A model generated the notes under the pieces. That model saw nothing but the letters and a program-made list of their open reading frames with translations, was not told the DNA's origin and ran no database searches. From Paralichthys olivaceus (taxonomy: Eukaryota > Chordata > Actinopteri > Pleuronectiformes > Paralichthyidae), in the NCBI RefSeq assembly GCF_024713975.1, contig NC_091094.1, positions 27,428,501 to 27,492,500 of the forward strand: 64,000 nucleotides of DNA. The letters are read 5' to 3'. The translations under genes and the position numbers were made by a program. Positions 32,630 through 44,520 of the stretch are shown here, one piece after another. How positions within the stretch are numbered: the stretch's first letter is position 1; each line of letters opens with the position of its first letter.

Positions 32630-32738
32630 GATTCTGCCCGAGAGAGATTCTGCCCGAGAGAGATTTTGCCCGAGAGAGATTCTGCCCGAGAGAGATTCTG
32701 CCCGAGAGAGATTTTGCCCGAGAGAGATTCTGCCCGAG
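32630..32738 (+). repeat. 16-bp minisatellite, 6.8 copies (unit 17)
   Basis: Same copy order as the unit 16 expansion. Confidence 0.95.
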
Positions 32739-32887
32739 GTATCCTATGCAGGTTGTTGCTTCTCTTTTTGAGAGATTTGGGACAGTAAGCTATTCCTCAT
32801 TTTTCACAAAGGACTCCTCCAATGGGAAAAAAGGAATGGGACCCAACGTGTATTAATGGGTCAGCAGAAGTGTCTTGTGCCACGGAG

Positions 32888-32960
32888 GTTTCTGTAGTGT
32901 AGTGGTTATCACGTTCGCTTCACACGCGAAAGGTCCCCAGCTCGAAACTGGGCAGAAACA
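32888..32960 (+). tRNA. tRNA-Val-CAC: tRNA-Val (CAC), unit 17
   Basis: Same 73 nt as the copy at 1031. Confidence 0.9.
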
Positions 32961-33679
32961 TCTTTATGCCATGATGCTTTTATCAAACACAGTGAGGTCC
33001 ACCTGCTTGCGACTCAACTTATGTGTCTCCATTTGATATATTGGGTTTCAGAGACGGTGGTTCCAAGGCTGGATGAAGACAGTCACACTTGAGATCGTTC
33101 ACAATGAGGGTTTTTTGCAGATGGGGTGAAGAATTAGGGATGGCAACCTTTCCATTCGCTCTCAGGCAGAGTCACTGCTTTGCCTGTCACACTCAAGCTC
33201 AAGCCAAGGTCATGCAAGGCTCATCCCAGGGGTTTGAAAGGAGACAGCACCAAATAGAGGAACCTCCCAAATGGAAGCAGCATTACAGATTCTGAACTGC
33301 TTGTGGAACAGAAGATCATGATACCCTATGGTTCTTTGCTTTCTTCAGACTGGGAGGGACTTGCAGCCCCTTGTGAAAGAAAAGTTCACAACTTTGAGGT
33401 TTGATGAGTTCTGTTCCACCAGTGAGGCAGTGTCCTCAAGAGGGACCCGGAGGACAGTCCAGTAGTAGTATTCATCCCAAGTGCGGTATACTCGGAGCAT
33501 ATATGAAACCTTTGCAAATTGAGGGAACACAAAGTTGCCAATTTAAGCCCTCAGTCCAGTTGACTAGAGTAGAAAGCCAGTTTAACAAACCATTTGTCAT
33601 CATCTCCCCAACAGAAAGTGTACAATGCGATAAACATCAGAACAGCGCCACCCGATGGCCGAGCTTGCTATGAAATCAG

Positions 33680-33751
33680 TCCTCGTTAGTATAGTGGCAA
33701 GTATCTCCGCCTGTCACGCGGAAGACCGGGGTTCAATTCCCCGACGAGGAG
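33680..33751 (+). tRNA. tRNA-Asp-GTC: tRNA-Asp (GTC), unit 18
   Basis: Same 72 nt as the copy at 125. The 5' flank has AGCGCCACCC for AGCGTCACCC, shared with units 21, 24 and 25. Confidence 0.95.
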
Positions 33752-34050
33752 TCTATCGGTGTTTTCTGCTCAATTTCCACCACAGAGCAAATCAGAAGTA
33801 ATGCTAGCTGTCAAGGGGAGGCTTTGATCCAGATTGGGAGCCTATAACAACTATGAATGTTCTAACAGTGGGTCCTGGATAATAACAATTTCATAACACC
33901 CACACGCACCTTTGAATCTCTCTTCTGGAATCGCGCTCCTTGCAGCACATTCCTATCATTGGATTTGGCTCCTCCCAGAAAACCCATTATGGGAATCAGT
34001 GTTTATGGTGTATTTACCAGCCTCAGGCCCTGGGGGTCCACAGTATGTCA

Positions 34051-34123
34051 GTTTCTGTAGTGTAGTGGTTATCACGTTCGCTTAACACGCGAAAGGTCCC
34101 CAGCTCGAAACTGGGCAGAAACA
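34051..34123 (+). tRNA. tRNA-Val-AAC: tRNA-Val (AAC), unit 18, close to Val-CAC
   Basis: Same 73 nt as the copy at 496. A spacer deletion places the next Val gene only 49 bp downstream with no T4 run between them, so one Pol III transcript could span both genes. Confidence 0.9.
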
Positions 34124-34172
34124 GCTACCTCTGTCTCAATTCTTTGCCAGACAACGGTAATATCTGCATCTG

Positions 34173-34245
34173 GTTTCTGTAGTGTAGTGGTTATCACGTT
34201 CGCTTCACACGCGAAAGGTCCCCAGCTCGAAACTGGGCAGAAACA
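34173..34245 (+). tRNA. tRNA-Val-CAC: tRNA-Val (CAC), unit 18, close to Val-AAC
   Basis: Same 73 nt as the copy at 1031. Its normal 5' flank is replaced by the near flank of Val-AAC (GCATCTG). First T4 stop at 34263-34266. Confidence 0.9.
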
Positions 34246-34964
34246 TCTTTATGCCATGATGCTTTTATCAAACACAGTGAGGTCCACCTGCTTGCGACTC
34301 AACTTATGTGTCTCCATTTGATATATTGGGTTTCAGAGACGGTGGTTCCAAGGCTGGATGAAGACAGTCACACTTGAGATCGTTCACAATGAGGGTTTTT
34401 TGCAGATGGGGTGAAGAATTAGGGATGGCAACCTTTCCATTCGCTCTCAGGCAGAGTCACTGCTTTGCCTGTCACACTCAAGCTCAAGCCAAGGTCATGC
34501 AAGGCTCATCCCAGGGGTTTGAAAGGAGACAGCACCAAATAGAGGAACCTCCCAAATGGAAGCAGCATTACAGATTCTGAACTGCTTGTGGAACAGAAGA
34601 TCATGATACCCTATGGTTCTTTGCTTTCTTCAGACTGGGAGGGACTTGCAGCCCCTTGTGAAAGAAAAGTTCACAACTTTGAGGTTTGATGAGTTCTGTT
34701 CCACCAGTGAGGCAGTGTCCTCAAGAGGGACCCGGAGGACAGTCCAGTAGTAGTATTCATCCCAAGTGCGGTATACTCGGAGCATATATGAAACCTTTGC
34801 AAATTGAGGGAACACAAAGTTGCCAATTTAAGCCCTCAGTCCAGTTGACTAGAGTAGAAAGCCAGTTTAACAAACCATTTGTCATCATCTCCCCAACAGA
34901 AAGTGTACAATGCGATAAACATCAGAACAGCGTCACCCGATGGCCGAGCTTGCTATGAAATCAG

Positions 34965-35036
34965 TCCTCGTTAGTATAGTGGCAAGTATCTCCGCCTGTC
35001 ACGCGGAAGACCGGGGTTCAATTCCCCGACGAGGAG
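34965..35036 (+). tRNA. tRNA-Asp-GTC: tRNA-Asp (GTC), unit 19
   Basis: Same 72 nt as the copy at 125. Confidence 0.95.
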
Positions 35037-35335
35037 TCTATCGGTGTTTTCTGCTCAATTTCCACCACAGAGCAAATCAGAAGTAATGCTAGCTGTCAAG
35101 GGGAGGCTTTGATCCAGATTGGGAGCCTATAACAACTATGAATGTTCTAACAGTGGGTCCTGGATAATAACAATTTCATAACACCCACACGCACCTTTGA
35201 ATCTCTCTTCTGGAATCGCGCTCCTTGCAGCACATTCCTATCATTGGATTTGGCTCCTCCCAGAAAACCCATTATGGGAATCAGTGTTTATGGTGTATTT
35301 ACCAGCCTCAGGCCCTGGGGGTCCACAGTATGTCA

Positions 35336-35408
35336 GTTTCTGTAGTGTAGTGGTTATCACGTTCGCTTAACACGCGAAAGGTCCCCAGCTCGAAACTGGG
35401 CAGAAACA
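35336..35408 (+). tRNA. tRNA-Val-AAC: tRNA-Val (AAC), unit 19
   Basis: Same 73 nt as the copy at 496. Confidence 0.9.
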
Positions 35409-35660
35409 GCTACCTCTGTCTCAATTCTTTGCCAGACAACGGTAATATCTGCATCTCCATTGATGTCGTTCACATTGAGTGCTTTTGGCAGATGTGGTGG
35501 CAACTTTGAGAAATTTACGGATGGCAAACTTTCCATTAGCTCTCAGGCTGTCACTGCTTTGTCTGTCACGCTCAGGCCAAGGTCATACAGGGCTCATCCC
35601 AGGGATTTGAAAGGAGACACCAGCAAAGAGAGGAACCTCCCAAATGGAAGCAGCATTAGA

Positions 35661-35753
35661 GATTCTGCCCGAGAGAGATTCTGCCCGAGAGAGATTTTGC
35701 CCGAGAGAGATTCTGCCCGAGAGAGATTTTGCCCGAGAGAGATTCTGCCCGAG
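35661..35753 (+). repeat. 16-bp minisatellite, 5.8 copies (unit 19)
   Basis: Two copies more than the basal form; GATTTTG at the third and fifth copies. Confidence 0.95.
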
Positions 35754-35902
35754 GTATCCTATGCAGGTTGTTGCTTCTCTTTTTGAGAGATTTGGGACAG
35801 TAAGCTATTCCTCATTTTTCACAAAGGACTCCTCCAATGGGAAAAAAGGAATGGGACCCAACGTGTATTAATGGGTCAGCAGAAGTGTCTTGTGCCACGG
35901 AG

Positions 35903-35975
35903 GTTTCTGTAGTGTAGTGGTTATCACGTTCGCTTCACACGCGAAAGGTCCCCAGCTCGAAACTGGGCAGAAACA
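35903..35975 (+). tRNA. tRNA-Val-CAC: tRNA-Val (CAC), unit 19
   Basis: Same 73 nt as the copy at 1031. Confidence 0.9.
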
Positions 35976-36694
35976 TCTTTATGCCATGATGCTTTTATCA
36001 AACACAGTGAGGTCCACCTGCTTGCGACTCAACTTATGTGTCTCCATTTGATATATTGGGTTTCAGAGACGGTGGTTCCAAGGCTGGATGAAGACAGTCA
36101 CACTTGAGATCGTTCACAATGAGGGTTTTTTGCAGATGGGGTGAAGAATTAGGGATGGCAACCTTTCCATTCGCTCTCAGGCAGAGTCACTGCTTTGCCT
36201 GTCACACTCAAGCTCAAGCCAAGGTCATGCAAGGCTCATCCCAGGGGTTTGAAAGGAGACAGCACCAAATAGAGGAACCTCCCAAATGGAAGCAGCATTA
36301 CAGATTCTGAACTGCTTGTGGAACAGAAGATGATGATACCCTATGGTTCTTTGCTTTCTTCAGACTGGGAGGGACTTGCAGCCCCTTGTGAAAGAAAAGT
36401 TCACAACTTTGAGGTTTGATGAGTTCTGTTCCACCAGTGAGGCAGTGTCCTCAAGAGGGACCCGGAGGACAGTCCAGTAGTAGTATTCATCCCAAGTGCG
36501 GTATACTCGGAGCATATATGAAACCTTTGCAAATTGAGGGAACACAAAGTTGCCAATTTAAGCCCTCAGTCCAGTTGACTAGAGTAGAAAGCCAGTTTAA
36601 CAAACCATTTGTCATCATCTCCCCAACAGAAAGTGTACAATGCGATAAACATCAGAACAGCGTCACCCGATGGCCGAGCTTGCTATGAAATCAG

Positions 36695-36766
36695 TCCTCG
36701 TTAGTATAGTGGCAAGTATCTCCGCCTGTCACGCGGAAGACCGGGGTTCAATTCCCCGACGAGGAG
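36695..36766 (+). tRNA. tRNA-Asp-GTC: tRNA-Asp (GTC), unit 20
   Basis: Same 72 nt as the copy at 125. Confidence 0.95.
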
Positions 36767-37065
36767 TCTATCGGTGTTTTCTGCTCAATTTCCACCACAG
36801 AGCAAATCAGAAGTAATGCTAGCTGTCAAGGGGAGGCTTTGATCCAGATTGGGAGCCTATAACAACTATGAATGTTCTAACAGTGGGTCCTGGATAATAA
36901 CAATTTCATAACACCCACACGCACCTTTGAATCTCTCTTCTGGAATCGCGCTCCTTGCAGCACATTCCTATCATTGGATTTGGCTCCTCCCAGAAAACCC
37001 ATTATGGGAATCAGTGTTTATGGTGTATTTACCAGCCTCAGGCCCTGGGGGTCCACAGTATGTCA

Positions 37066-37138
37066 GTTTCTGTAGTGTAGTGGTTATCACGTTCGCTTAA
37101 CACGCGAAAGGTCCCCAGCTCGAAACTGGGCAGAAACA
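37066..37138 (+). tRNA. tRNA-Val-AAC: tRNA-Val (AAC), unit 20
   Basis: Same 73 nt as the copy at 496. Confidence 0.9.
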
Positions 37139-37390
37139 GCTACCTCTGTCTCAATTCTTTGCCAGACAACGGTAATATCTGCATCTCCATTGATGTCGTT
37201 CACATTGAGTGCTTTTGGCAGATGTGGTGGCAACTTTGAGAAATTTACGGATGGCAAACTTTCCATTAGCTCTCAGGCTGTCACTGCTTTGTCTGTCACG
37301 CTCAGGCCAAGGTCATACAGGGCTCATCCCAGGGATTTGAAAGGAGACACCAGCAAAGAGAGGAACCTCCCAAATGGAAGCAGCATTAGA

Positions 37391-37499
37391 GATTCTGCCC
37401 GAGAGAGATTCTGCCCGAGAGAGATTTTGCCCGAGAGAGATTCTGCCCGAGAGAGATTCTGCCCGAGAGAGATTTTGCCCGAGAGAGATTCTGCCCGAG
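37391..37499 (+). repeat. 16-bp minisatellite, 6.8 copies (unit 20)
   Basis: Same copy order as units 16 and 17. Confidence 0.95.
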
Positions 37500-37648
37500 G
37501 TATCCTATGCAGGTTGTTGCTTCTCTTTTTGAGAGATTTGGGACAGTAAGCTATTCCTCATTTTTCACAAAGGACTCCTCCAATGGGAAAAAAGGAATGG
37601 GACCCAACGTGTATTAATGGGTCAGCAGAAGTGTCTTGTGCCACGGAG

Positions 37649-37721
37649 GTTTCTGTAGTGTAGTGGTTATCACGTTCGCTTCACACGCGAAAGGTCCCCA
37701 GCTCGAAACTGGGCAGAAACA
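37649..37721 (+). tRNA. tRNA-Val-CAC: tRNA-Val (CAC), unit 20
   Basis: Same 73 nt as the copy at 1031. Confidence 0.9.
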
Positions 37722-38440
37722 TCTTTATGCCATGATGCTTTTATCAAACACAGTGAGGTCCACCTGCTTGCGACTCAACTTATGTGTCTCCATTTGATAT
37801 ATTGGGTTTCAGAGACGGTGGTTCCAAGGCTGGATGAAGACAGTCACACTTGAGATCGTTCACAATGAGGGTTTTTTGCAGATGGGGTGAAGAATTAGGG
37901 ATGGCAACCTTTCCATTCGCTCTCAGGCAGAGTCACTGCTTTGCCTGTCACACTCAAGCTCAAGCCAAGGTCATGCAAGGCTCATCCCAGGGGTTTGAAA
38001 GGAGACAGCACCAAATAGAGGAACCTCCCAAATGGAAGCAGCATTACAGATTCTGAACTGCTTGTGGAACAGAAGATCATGATACCCTATGGTTCTTTGC
38101 TTTCTTCAGACTGGGAGGGACTTGCAGCCCCTTGTGAAAGAAAAGTTCACAACTTTGAGGTTTGATGAGTTCTGTTCCACCAGTGAGGCAGTGTCCTCAA
38201 GAGGGACCCGGAGGACAGTCCAGTAGTAGTATTCATCCCAAGTGCGGTATACTCGGAGCATATATGAAACCTTTGCAAATTGAGGGAACACAAAGTTGCC
38301 AATTTAAGCCCTCAGTCCAGTTGACTAGAGTAGAAAGCCAGTTTAACAAACCATTTGTCATCATCTCCCCAACAGAAAGTGTACAATGCGATAAACATCA
38401 GAACAGCGCCACCCGATGGCCGAGCTTGCTATGAAATCAG

Positions 38441-38512
38441 TCCTCGTTAGTATAGTGGCAAGTATCTCCGCCTGTCACGCGGAAGACCGGGGTTCAATTC
38501 CCCGACGAGGAG
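38441..38512 (+). tRNA. tRNA-Asp-GTC: tRNA-Asp (GTC), unit 21
   Basis: Same 72 nt as the copy at 125. Confidence 0.95.
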
Positions 38513-38811
38513 TCTATCGGTGTTTTCTGCTCAATTTCCACCACAGAGCAAATCAGAAGTAATGCTAGCTGTCAAGGGGAGGCTTTGATCCAGATTGGGA
38601 GCCTATAACAACTATGAATGTTCTAACAGTGGGTCCTGGATAATAACAATTTCATAACACCCACACGCACCTTTGAATCTCTCTTCTGGAATCGCGCTCC
38701 TTGCAGCACATTCCTATCATTGGATTTGGCTCCTCCCAGAAAACCCATTATGGGAATCAGTGTTTATGGTGTATTTACCAGCCTCAGGCCCTGGGGGTCC
38801 ACAGTATGTCA

Positions 38812-38884
38812 GTTTCTGTAGTGTAGTGGTTATCACGTTCGCTTAACACGCGAAAGGTCCCCAGCTCGAAACTGGGCAGAAACA
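38812..38884 (+). tRNA. tRNA-Val-AAC: tRNA-Val (AAC), unit 21, close to Val-CAC
   Basis: Same 73 nt as the copy at 496; carries the same spacer deletion as unit 18, leaving 49 bp to the next gene. Confidence 0.9.
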
Positions 38885-38933
38885 GCTACCTCTGTCTCAA
38901 TTCTTTGCCAGACAACGGTAATATCTGCATCTG

Positions 38934-39006
38934 GTTTCTGTAGTGTAGTGGTTATCACGTTCGCTTCACACGCGAAAGGTCCCCAGCTCGAAACTGGGCA
39001 GAAACA
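38934..39006 (+). tRNA. tRNA-Val-CAC: tRNA-Val (CAC), unit 21, close to Val-AAC
   Basis: Same 73 nt as the copy at 1031; same deletion junction (CATCTGG) as unit 18. Confidence 0.9.
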
Positions 39007-39725
39007 TCTTTATGCCATGATGCTTTTATCAAACACAGTGAGGTCCACCTGCTTGCGACTCAACTTATGTGTCTCCATTTGATATATTGGGTTTCAGAGA
39101 CGGTGGTTCCAAGGCTGGATGAAGACAGTCACACTTGAGATCGTTCACAATGAGGGTTTTTTGCAGATGGGGTGAAGAATTAGGGATGGCAACCTTTCCA
39201 TTCGCTCTCAGGCAGAGTCACTGCTTTGCCTGTCACACTCAAGCTCAAGCCAAGGTCATGCAAGGCTCATCCCAGGGGTTTGAAAGGAGACAGCACCAAA
39301 TAGAGGAACCTCCCAAATGGAAGCAGCATTACAGATTCTGAACTGCTTGTGGAACAGAAGATCATGATACCCTATGGTTCTTTGCTTTCTTCAGACTGGG
39401 AGGGACTTGCAGCCCCTTGTGAAAGAAAAGTTCACAACTTTGAGGTTTGATGAGTTCTGTTCCACCAGTGAGGCAGTGTCCTCAAGAGGGACCCGGAGGA
39501 CAGTCCAGTAGTAGTATTCATCCCAAGTGCGGTATACTCGGAGCATATATGAAACCTTTGCAAATTGAGGGAACACAAAGTTGCCAATTTAAGCCCTCAG
39601 TCCAGTTGACTAGAGTAGAAAGCCAGTTTAACAAACCATTTGTCATCATCTCCCCAACAGAAAGTGTACAATGCGATAAACATCAGAACAGCGTCACCCG
39701 ATGGCCGAGCTTGCTATGAAATCAG

Positions 39726-39797
39726 TCCTCGTTAGTATAGTGGCAAGTATCTCCGCCTGTCACGCGGAAGACCGGGGTTCAATTCCCCGACGAGGAG
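39726..39797 (+). tRNA. tRNA-Asp-GTC: tRNA-Asp (GTC), unit 22
   Basis: Same 72 nt as the copy at 125. The Val-AAC gene that should follow is deleted: unit sequence jumps at about 40045 from GGGAATCAG into the last minisatellite copy. Confidence 0.95.
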
Positions 39798-40212
39798 TCT
39801 ATCGGTGTTTTCTGCTCAATTTCCACCACAGAGCAAATCAGAAGTAATGCTAGCTGTCAAGGGGAGGCTTTGATCCAGATTGGGAGCCTATAACAACTAT
39901 GAATGTTCTAACAGTGGGTCCTGGATAATAACAATTTCATAACACCCACACGCACCTTTGAATCTCTCTTCTGGAATCGCGCTCCTTGCAGCACATTCCT
40001 ATCATTGGATTTGGCTCCTCCCAGAAAACCCATTATGGGAATCAGAGAGAGATTCTGCCCGAGGTATCCTATGCAGGTTGTTGCTTCTCTTTTTGAGAGA
40101 TTTGGGACAGTAAGCTATTCCTCATTTTTCACAAAGGACTCCTCCAATGGGAAAAAAGGAATGGGACCCAACGTGTATTAATGGGTCAGCAGAAGTGTCT
40201 TGTGCCACGGAG

Positions 40213-40285
40213 GTTTCTGTAGTGTAGTGGTTATCACGTTCGCTTCACACGCGAAAGGTCCCCAGCTCGAAACTGGGCAGAAACA
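40213..40285 (+). tRNA. tRNA-Val-CAC: tRNA-Val (CAC), unit 22
   Basis: Same 73 nt as the copy at 1031. The only Val gene in this unit. Confidence 0.9.
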
Positions 40286-41004
40286 TCTTTATGCCATGAT
40301 GCTTTTATCAAACACAGTGAGGTCCACCTGCTTGCGACTCAACTTATGTGTCTCCATTTGATATATTGGGTTTCAGAGACGGTGGTTCCAAGGCTGGATG
40401 AAGACAGTCACACTTGAGATCGTTCACAATGAGGGTTTTTTGCAGATGGGGTGAAGAATTAGGGATGGCAACCTTTCCATTCGCTCTCAGGCAGAGTCAC
40501 TGCTTTGCCTGTCACACTCAAGCTCAAGCCAAGGTCATGCAAGGCTCATCCCAGGGGTTTGAAAGGAGACAGCACCAAATAGAGGAACCTCCCAAATGGA
40601 AGCAGCATTACAGATTCTGAACTGCTTGTGGAACAGAAGATGATGATACCCTATGGTTCTTTGCTTTCTTCAGACTGGGAGGGACTTGCAGCCCCTTGTG
40701 AAAGAAAAGTTCACAACTTTGAGGTTTGATGAGTTCTGTTCCACCAGTGAGGCAGTGTCCTCAAGAGGGACCCGGAGGACAGTCCAGTAGTAGTATTCAT
40801 CCCAAGTGCGGTATACTCGGAGCATATATGAAACCTTTGCAAATTGAGGGAACACAAAGTTGCCAATTTAAGCCCTCAGTCCAGTTGACTAGAGTAGAAA
40901 GCCAGTTTAACAAACCATTTGTCATCATCTCCCCAACAGAAAGTGTACAATGCGATAAACATCAGAACAGCGTCACCCGATGGCCGAGCTTGCTATGAAA
41001 TCAG

Positions 41005-41076
41005 TCCTCGTTAGTATAGTGGCAAGTATCTCTGCCTGTCACGCGGAAGACCGGGGTTCAATTCCCCGACGAGGAG
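41005..41076 (+). tRNA. tRNA-Asp-GTC: tRNA-Asp (GTC) with C29T, unit 23
   Basis: Same anticodon-stem wobble change as unit 14. Confidence 0.92.
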
Positions 41077-41375
41077 TCTATCGGTGTTTTCTGCTCAATT
41101 TCCACCACAGAGCAAATCAGAAGTAATGCTAGCTGTCAAGGGGAGGCTTTGATCCAGATTGGGAGCCTATAACAACTATGAATGTTCTAACAGTGGGTCC
41201 TGGATAATAACAATTTCATAACACCCACACGCACCTTTGAATCTCTCTTCTGGAATCGCGCTCCTTGCAGCACATTCCTATCATTGGATTTGGCTCCTCC
41301 CAGAAAACCCATTATGGGAATCAGTGTTTATGGTGTATTTACCAGCCTCAGGCCCTGGGGGTCCACAGTATGTCA

Positions 41376-41448
41376 GTTTCTGTAGTGTAGTGGTTATCAC
41401 GTTCGCTTAACACGCGAAAGGTCCCCAGCTCGAAACTGGGCAGAAACA
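41376..41448 (+). tRNA. tRNA-Val-AAC: tRNA-Val (AAC), unit 23
   Basis: Same 73 nt as the copy at 496. Confidence 0.9.
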
Positions 41449-41700
41449 GCTACCTCTGTCTCAATTCTTTGCCAGACAACGGTAATATCTGCATCTCCAT
41501 TGATGTCGTTCACATTGAGTGCTTTTGGCAGATGTGGTGGCAACTTTGAGAAATTTACGGATGGCAAACTTTCCATTAGCTCTCAGGCTGTCACTGCTTT
41601 GTCTGTCACGCTCAGGCCAAGGTCATACAGGGCTCATCCCAGGGATTTGAAAGGAGACACCAGCAAAGAGAGGAACCTCCCAAATGGAAGCAGCATTAGA

Positions 41701-41809
41701 GATTCTGCCCGAGAGAGATTCTGCCCGAGAGAGATTTTGCCCGAGAGAGATTCTGCCCGAGAGAGATTCTGCCCGAGAGAGATTTTGCCCGAGAGAGATT
41801 CTGCCCGAG
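41701..41809 (+). repeat. 16-bp minisatellite, 6.8 copies (unit 23)
   Basis: Same copy order as units 16, 17 and 20. Confidence 0.95.
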
Positions 41810-41958
41810 GTATCCTATGCAGGTTGTTGCTTCTCTTTTTGAGAGATTTGGGACAGTAAGCTATTCCTCATTTTTCACAAAGGACTCCTCCAATGGGAAA
41901 AAAGGAATGGGACCCAACGTGTATTAATGGGTCAGCAGAAGTGTCTTGTGCCACGGAG

Positions 41959-42031
41959 GTTTCTGTAGTGTAGTGGTTATCACGTTCGCTTCACACGCGA
42001 AAGGTCCCCAGCTCGAAACTGGGCAGAAACA
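41959..42031 (+). tRNA. tRNA-Val-CAC: tRNA-Val (CAC), unit 23
   Basis: Same 73 nt as the copy at 1031. Confidence 0.9.
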
Positions 42032-42750
42032 TCTTTATGCCATGATGCTTTTATCAAACACAGTGAGGTCCACCTGCTTGCGACTCAACTTATGTGTCTC
42101 CATTTGATATATTGGGTTTCAGAGACGGTGGTTCCAAGGCTGGATGAAGACAGTCACACTTGAGATCGTTCACAATGAGGGTTTTTTGCAGATGGGGTGA
42201 AGAATTAGGGATGGCAACCTTTCCATTCGCTCTCAGGCAGAGTCACTGCTTTGCCTGTCACACTCAAGCTCAAGCCAAGGTCATGCAAGGCTCATCCCAG
42301 GGGTTTGAAAGGAGACAGCACCAAATAGAGGAACCTCCCAAATGGAAGCAGCATTACAGATTCTGAACTGCTTGTGGAACAGAAGATCATGATACCCTAT
42401 GGTTCTTTGCTTTCTTCAGACTGGGAGGGACTTGCAGCCCCTTGTGAAAGAAAAGTTCACAACTTTGAGGTTTGATGAGTTCTGTTCCACCAGTGAGGCA
42501 GTGTCCTCAAGAGGGACCCGGAGGACAGTCCAGTAGTAGTATTCATCCCAAGTGCGGTATACTCGGAGCATATATGAAACCTTTGCAAATTGAGGGAACA
42601 CAAAGTTGCCAATTTAAGCCCTCAGTCCAGTTGACTAGAGTAGAAAGCCAGTTTAACAAACCATTTGTCATCATCTCCCCAACAGAAAGTGTACAATGCG
42701 ATAAACATCAGAACAGCGCCACCCGATGGCCGAGCTTGCTATGAAATCAG

Positions 42751-42822
42751 TCCTCGTTAGTATAGTGGCAAGTATCTCCGCCTGTCACGCGGAAGACCGG
42801 GGTTCAATTCCCCGACGAGGAG
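42751..42822 (+). tRNA. tRNA-Asp-GTC: tRNA-Asp (GTC), unit 24
   Basis: Same 72 nt as the copy at 125. Confidence 0.95.
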
Positions 42823-43121
42823 TCTATCGGTGTTTTCTGCTCAATTTCCACCACAGAGCAAATCAGAAGTAATGCTAGCTGTCAAGGGGAGGCTTTGATC
42901 CAGATTGGGAGCCTATAACAACTATGAATGTTCTAACAGTGGGTCCTGGATAATAACAATTTCATAACACCCACACGCACCTTTGAATCTCTCTTCTGGA
43001 ATCGCGCTCCTTGCAGCACATTCCTATCATTGGATTTGGCTCCTCCCAGAAAACCCATTATGGGAATCAGTGTTTATGGTGTATTTACCAGCCTCAGGCC
43101 CTGGGGGTCCACAGTATGTCA

Positions 43122-43194
43122 GTTTCTGTAGTGTAGTGGTTATCACGTTCGCTTAACACGCGAAAGGTCCCCAGCTCGAAACTGGGCAGAAACA
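43122..43194 (+). tRNA. tRNA-Val-AAC: tRNA-Val (AAC), unit 24
   Basis: Same 73 nt as the copy at 496. Confidence 0.9.
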
Positions 43195-43656
43195 GCTACC
43201 TCTGTCTCAATTCTTTGCCAGACAACGGTAATATCTGCATCTCCATTGATGTCGTTCACATTGAGTGCTTTTGGCAGATGTGGTGGCAACTTTGAGAAAT
43301 TTACGGATGGCAAACTTTCCATTAGCTCTCAGGCTGTCACTGCTTTGTCTGTCACGCTCAGGCCAAGGTCATACAGGGCTCATCCCAGGGATTTGAAAGG
43401 AGACACCAGCAAAGAGAGGAACCTCCCAAATGGAAGCAGCATTAGAGATTCTGCCCGAGAGAGATTCTGCCCGAGAGAGATTTTGCCCGAGAGAGATTCT
43501 GCCCGAGGTATCCTATGCAGGTTGTTGCTTCTCTTTTTGAGAGATTTGGGACAGTAAGCTATTCCTCATTTTTCACAAAGGACTCCTCCAATGGGAAAAA
43601 AGGAATGGGACCCAACGTGTATTAATGGGTCAGCAGAAGTGTCTTGTGCCACGGAG

Positions 43657-43729
43657 GTTTCTGTAGTGTAGTGGTTATCACGTTCGCTTCACACGCGAAA
43701 GGTCCCCAGCTCGAAACTGGGCAGAAACA
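43657..43729 (+). tRNA. tRNA-Val-CAC: tRNA-Val (CAC), unit 24
   Basis: Same 73 nt as the copy at 1031. Confidence 0.9.
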
Positions 43730-44448
43730 TCTTTATGCCATGATGCTTTTATCAAACACAGTGAGGTCCACCTGCTTGCGACTCAACTTATGTGTCTCCA
43801 TTTGATATATTGGGTTTCAGAGACGGTGGTTCCAAGGCTGGATGAAGACAGTCACACTTGAGATCGTTCACAATGAGGGTTTTTTGCAGATGGGGTGAAG
43901 AATTAGGGATGGCAACCTTTCCATTCGCTCTCAGGCAGAGTCACTGCTTTGCCTGTCACACTCAAGCTCAAGCCAAGGTCATGCAAGGCTCATCCCAGGG
44001 GTTTGAAAGGAGACAGCACCAAATAGAGGAACCTCCCAAATGGAAGCAGCATTACAGATTCTGAACTGCTTGTGGAACAGAAGATCATGATACCCTATGG
44101 TTCTTTGCTTTCTTCAGACTGGGAGGGACTTGCAGCCCCTTGTGAAAGAAAAGTTCACAACTTTGAGGTTTGATGAGTTCTGTTCCACCAGTGAGGCAGT
44201 GTCCTCAAGAGGGACCCGGAGGACAGTCCAGTAGTAGTATTCATCCCAAGTGCGGTATACTCGGAGCATATATGAAACCTTTGCAAATTGAGGGAACACA
44301 AAGTTGCCAATTTAAGCCCTCAGTCCAGTTGACTAGAGTAGAAAGCCAGTTTAACAAACCATTTGTCATCATCTCCCCAACAGAAAGTGTACAATGCGAT
44401 AAACATCAGAACAGCGCCACCCGATGGCCGAGCTTGCTATGAAATCAG

Positions 44449-44520
44449 TCCTCGTTAGTATAGTGGCAAGTATCTCCGCCTGTCACGCGGAAGACCGGGG
44501 TTCAATTCCCCGACGAGGAG
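44449..44520 (+). tRNA. tRNA-Asp-GTC: tRNA-Asp (GTC), unit 25
   Basis: Same 72 nt as the copy at 125. Confidence 0.95.
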
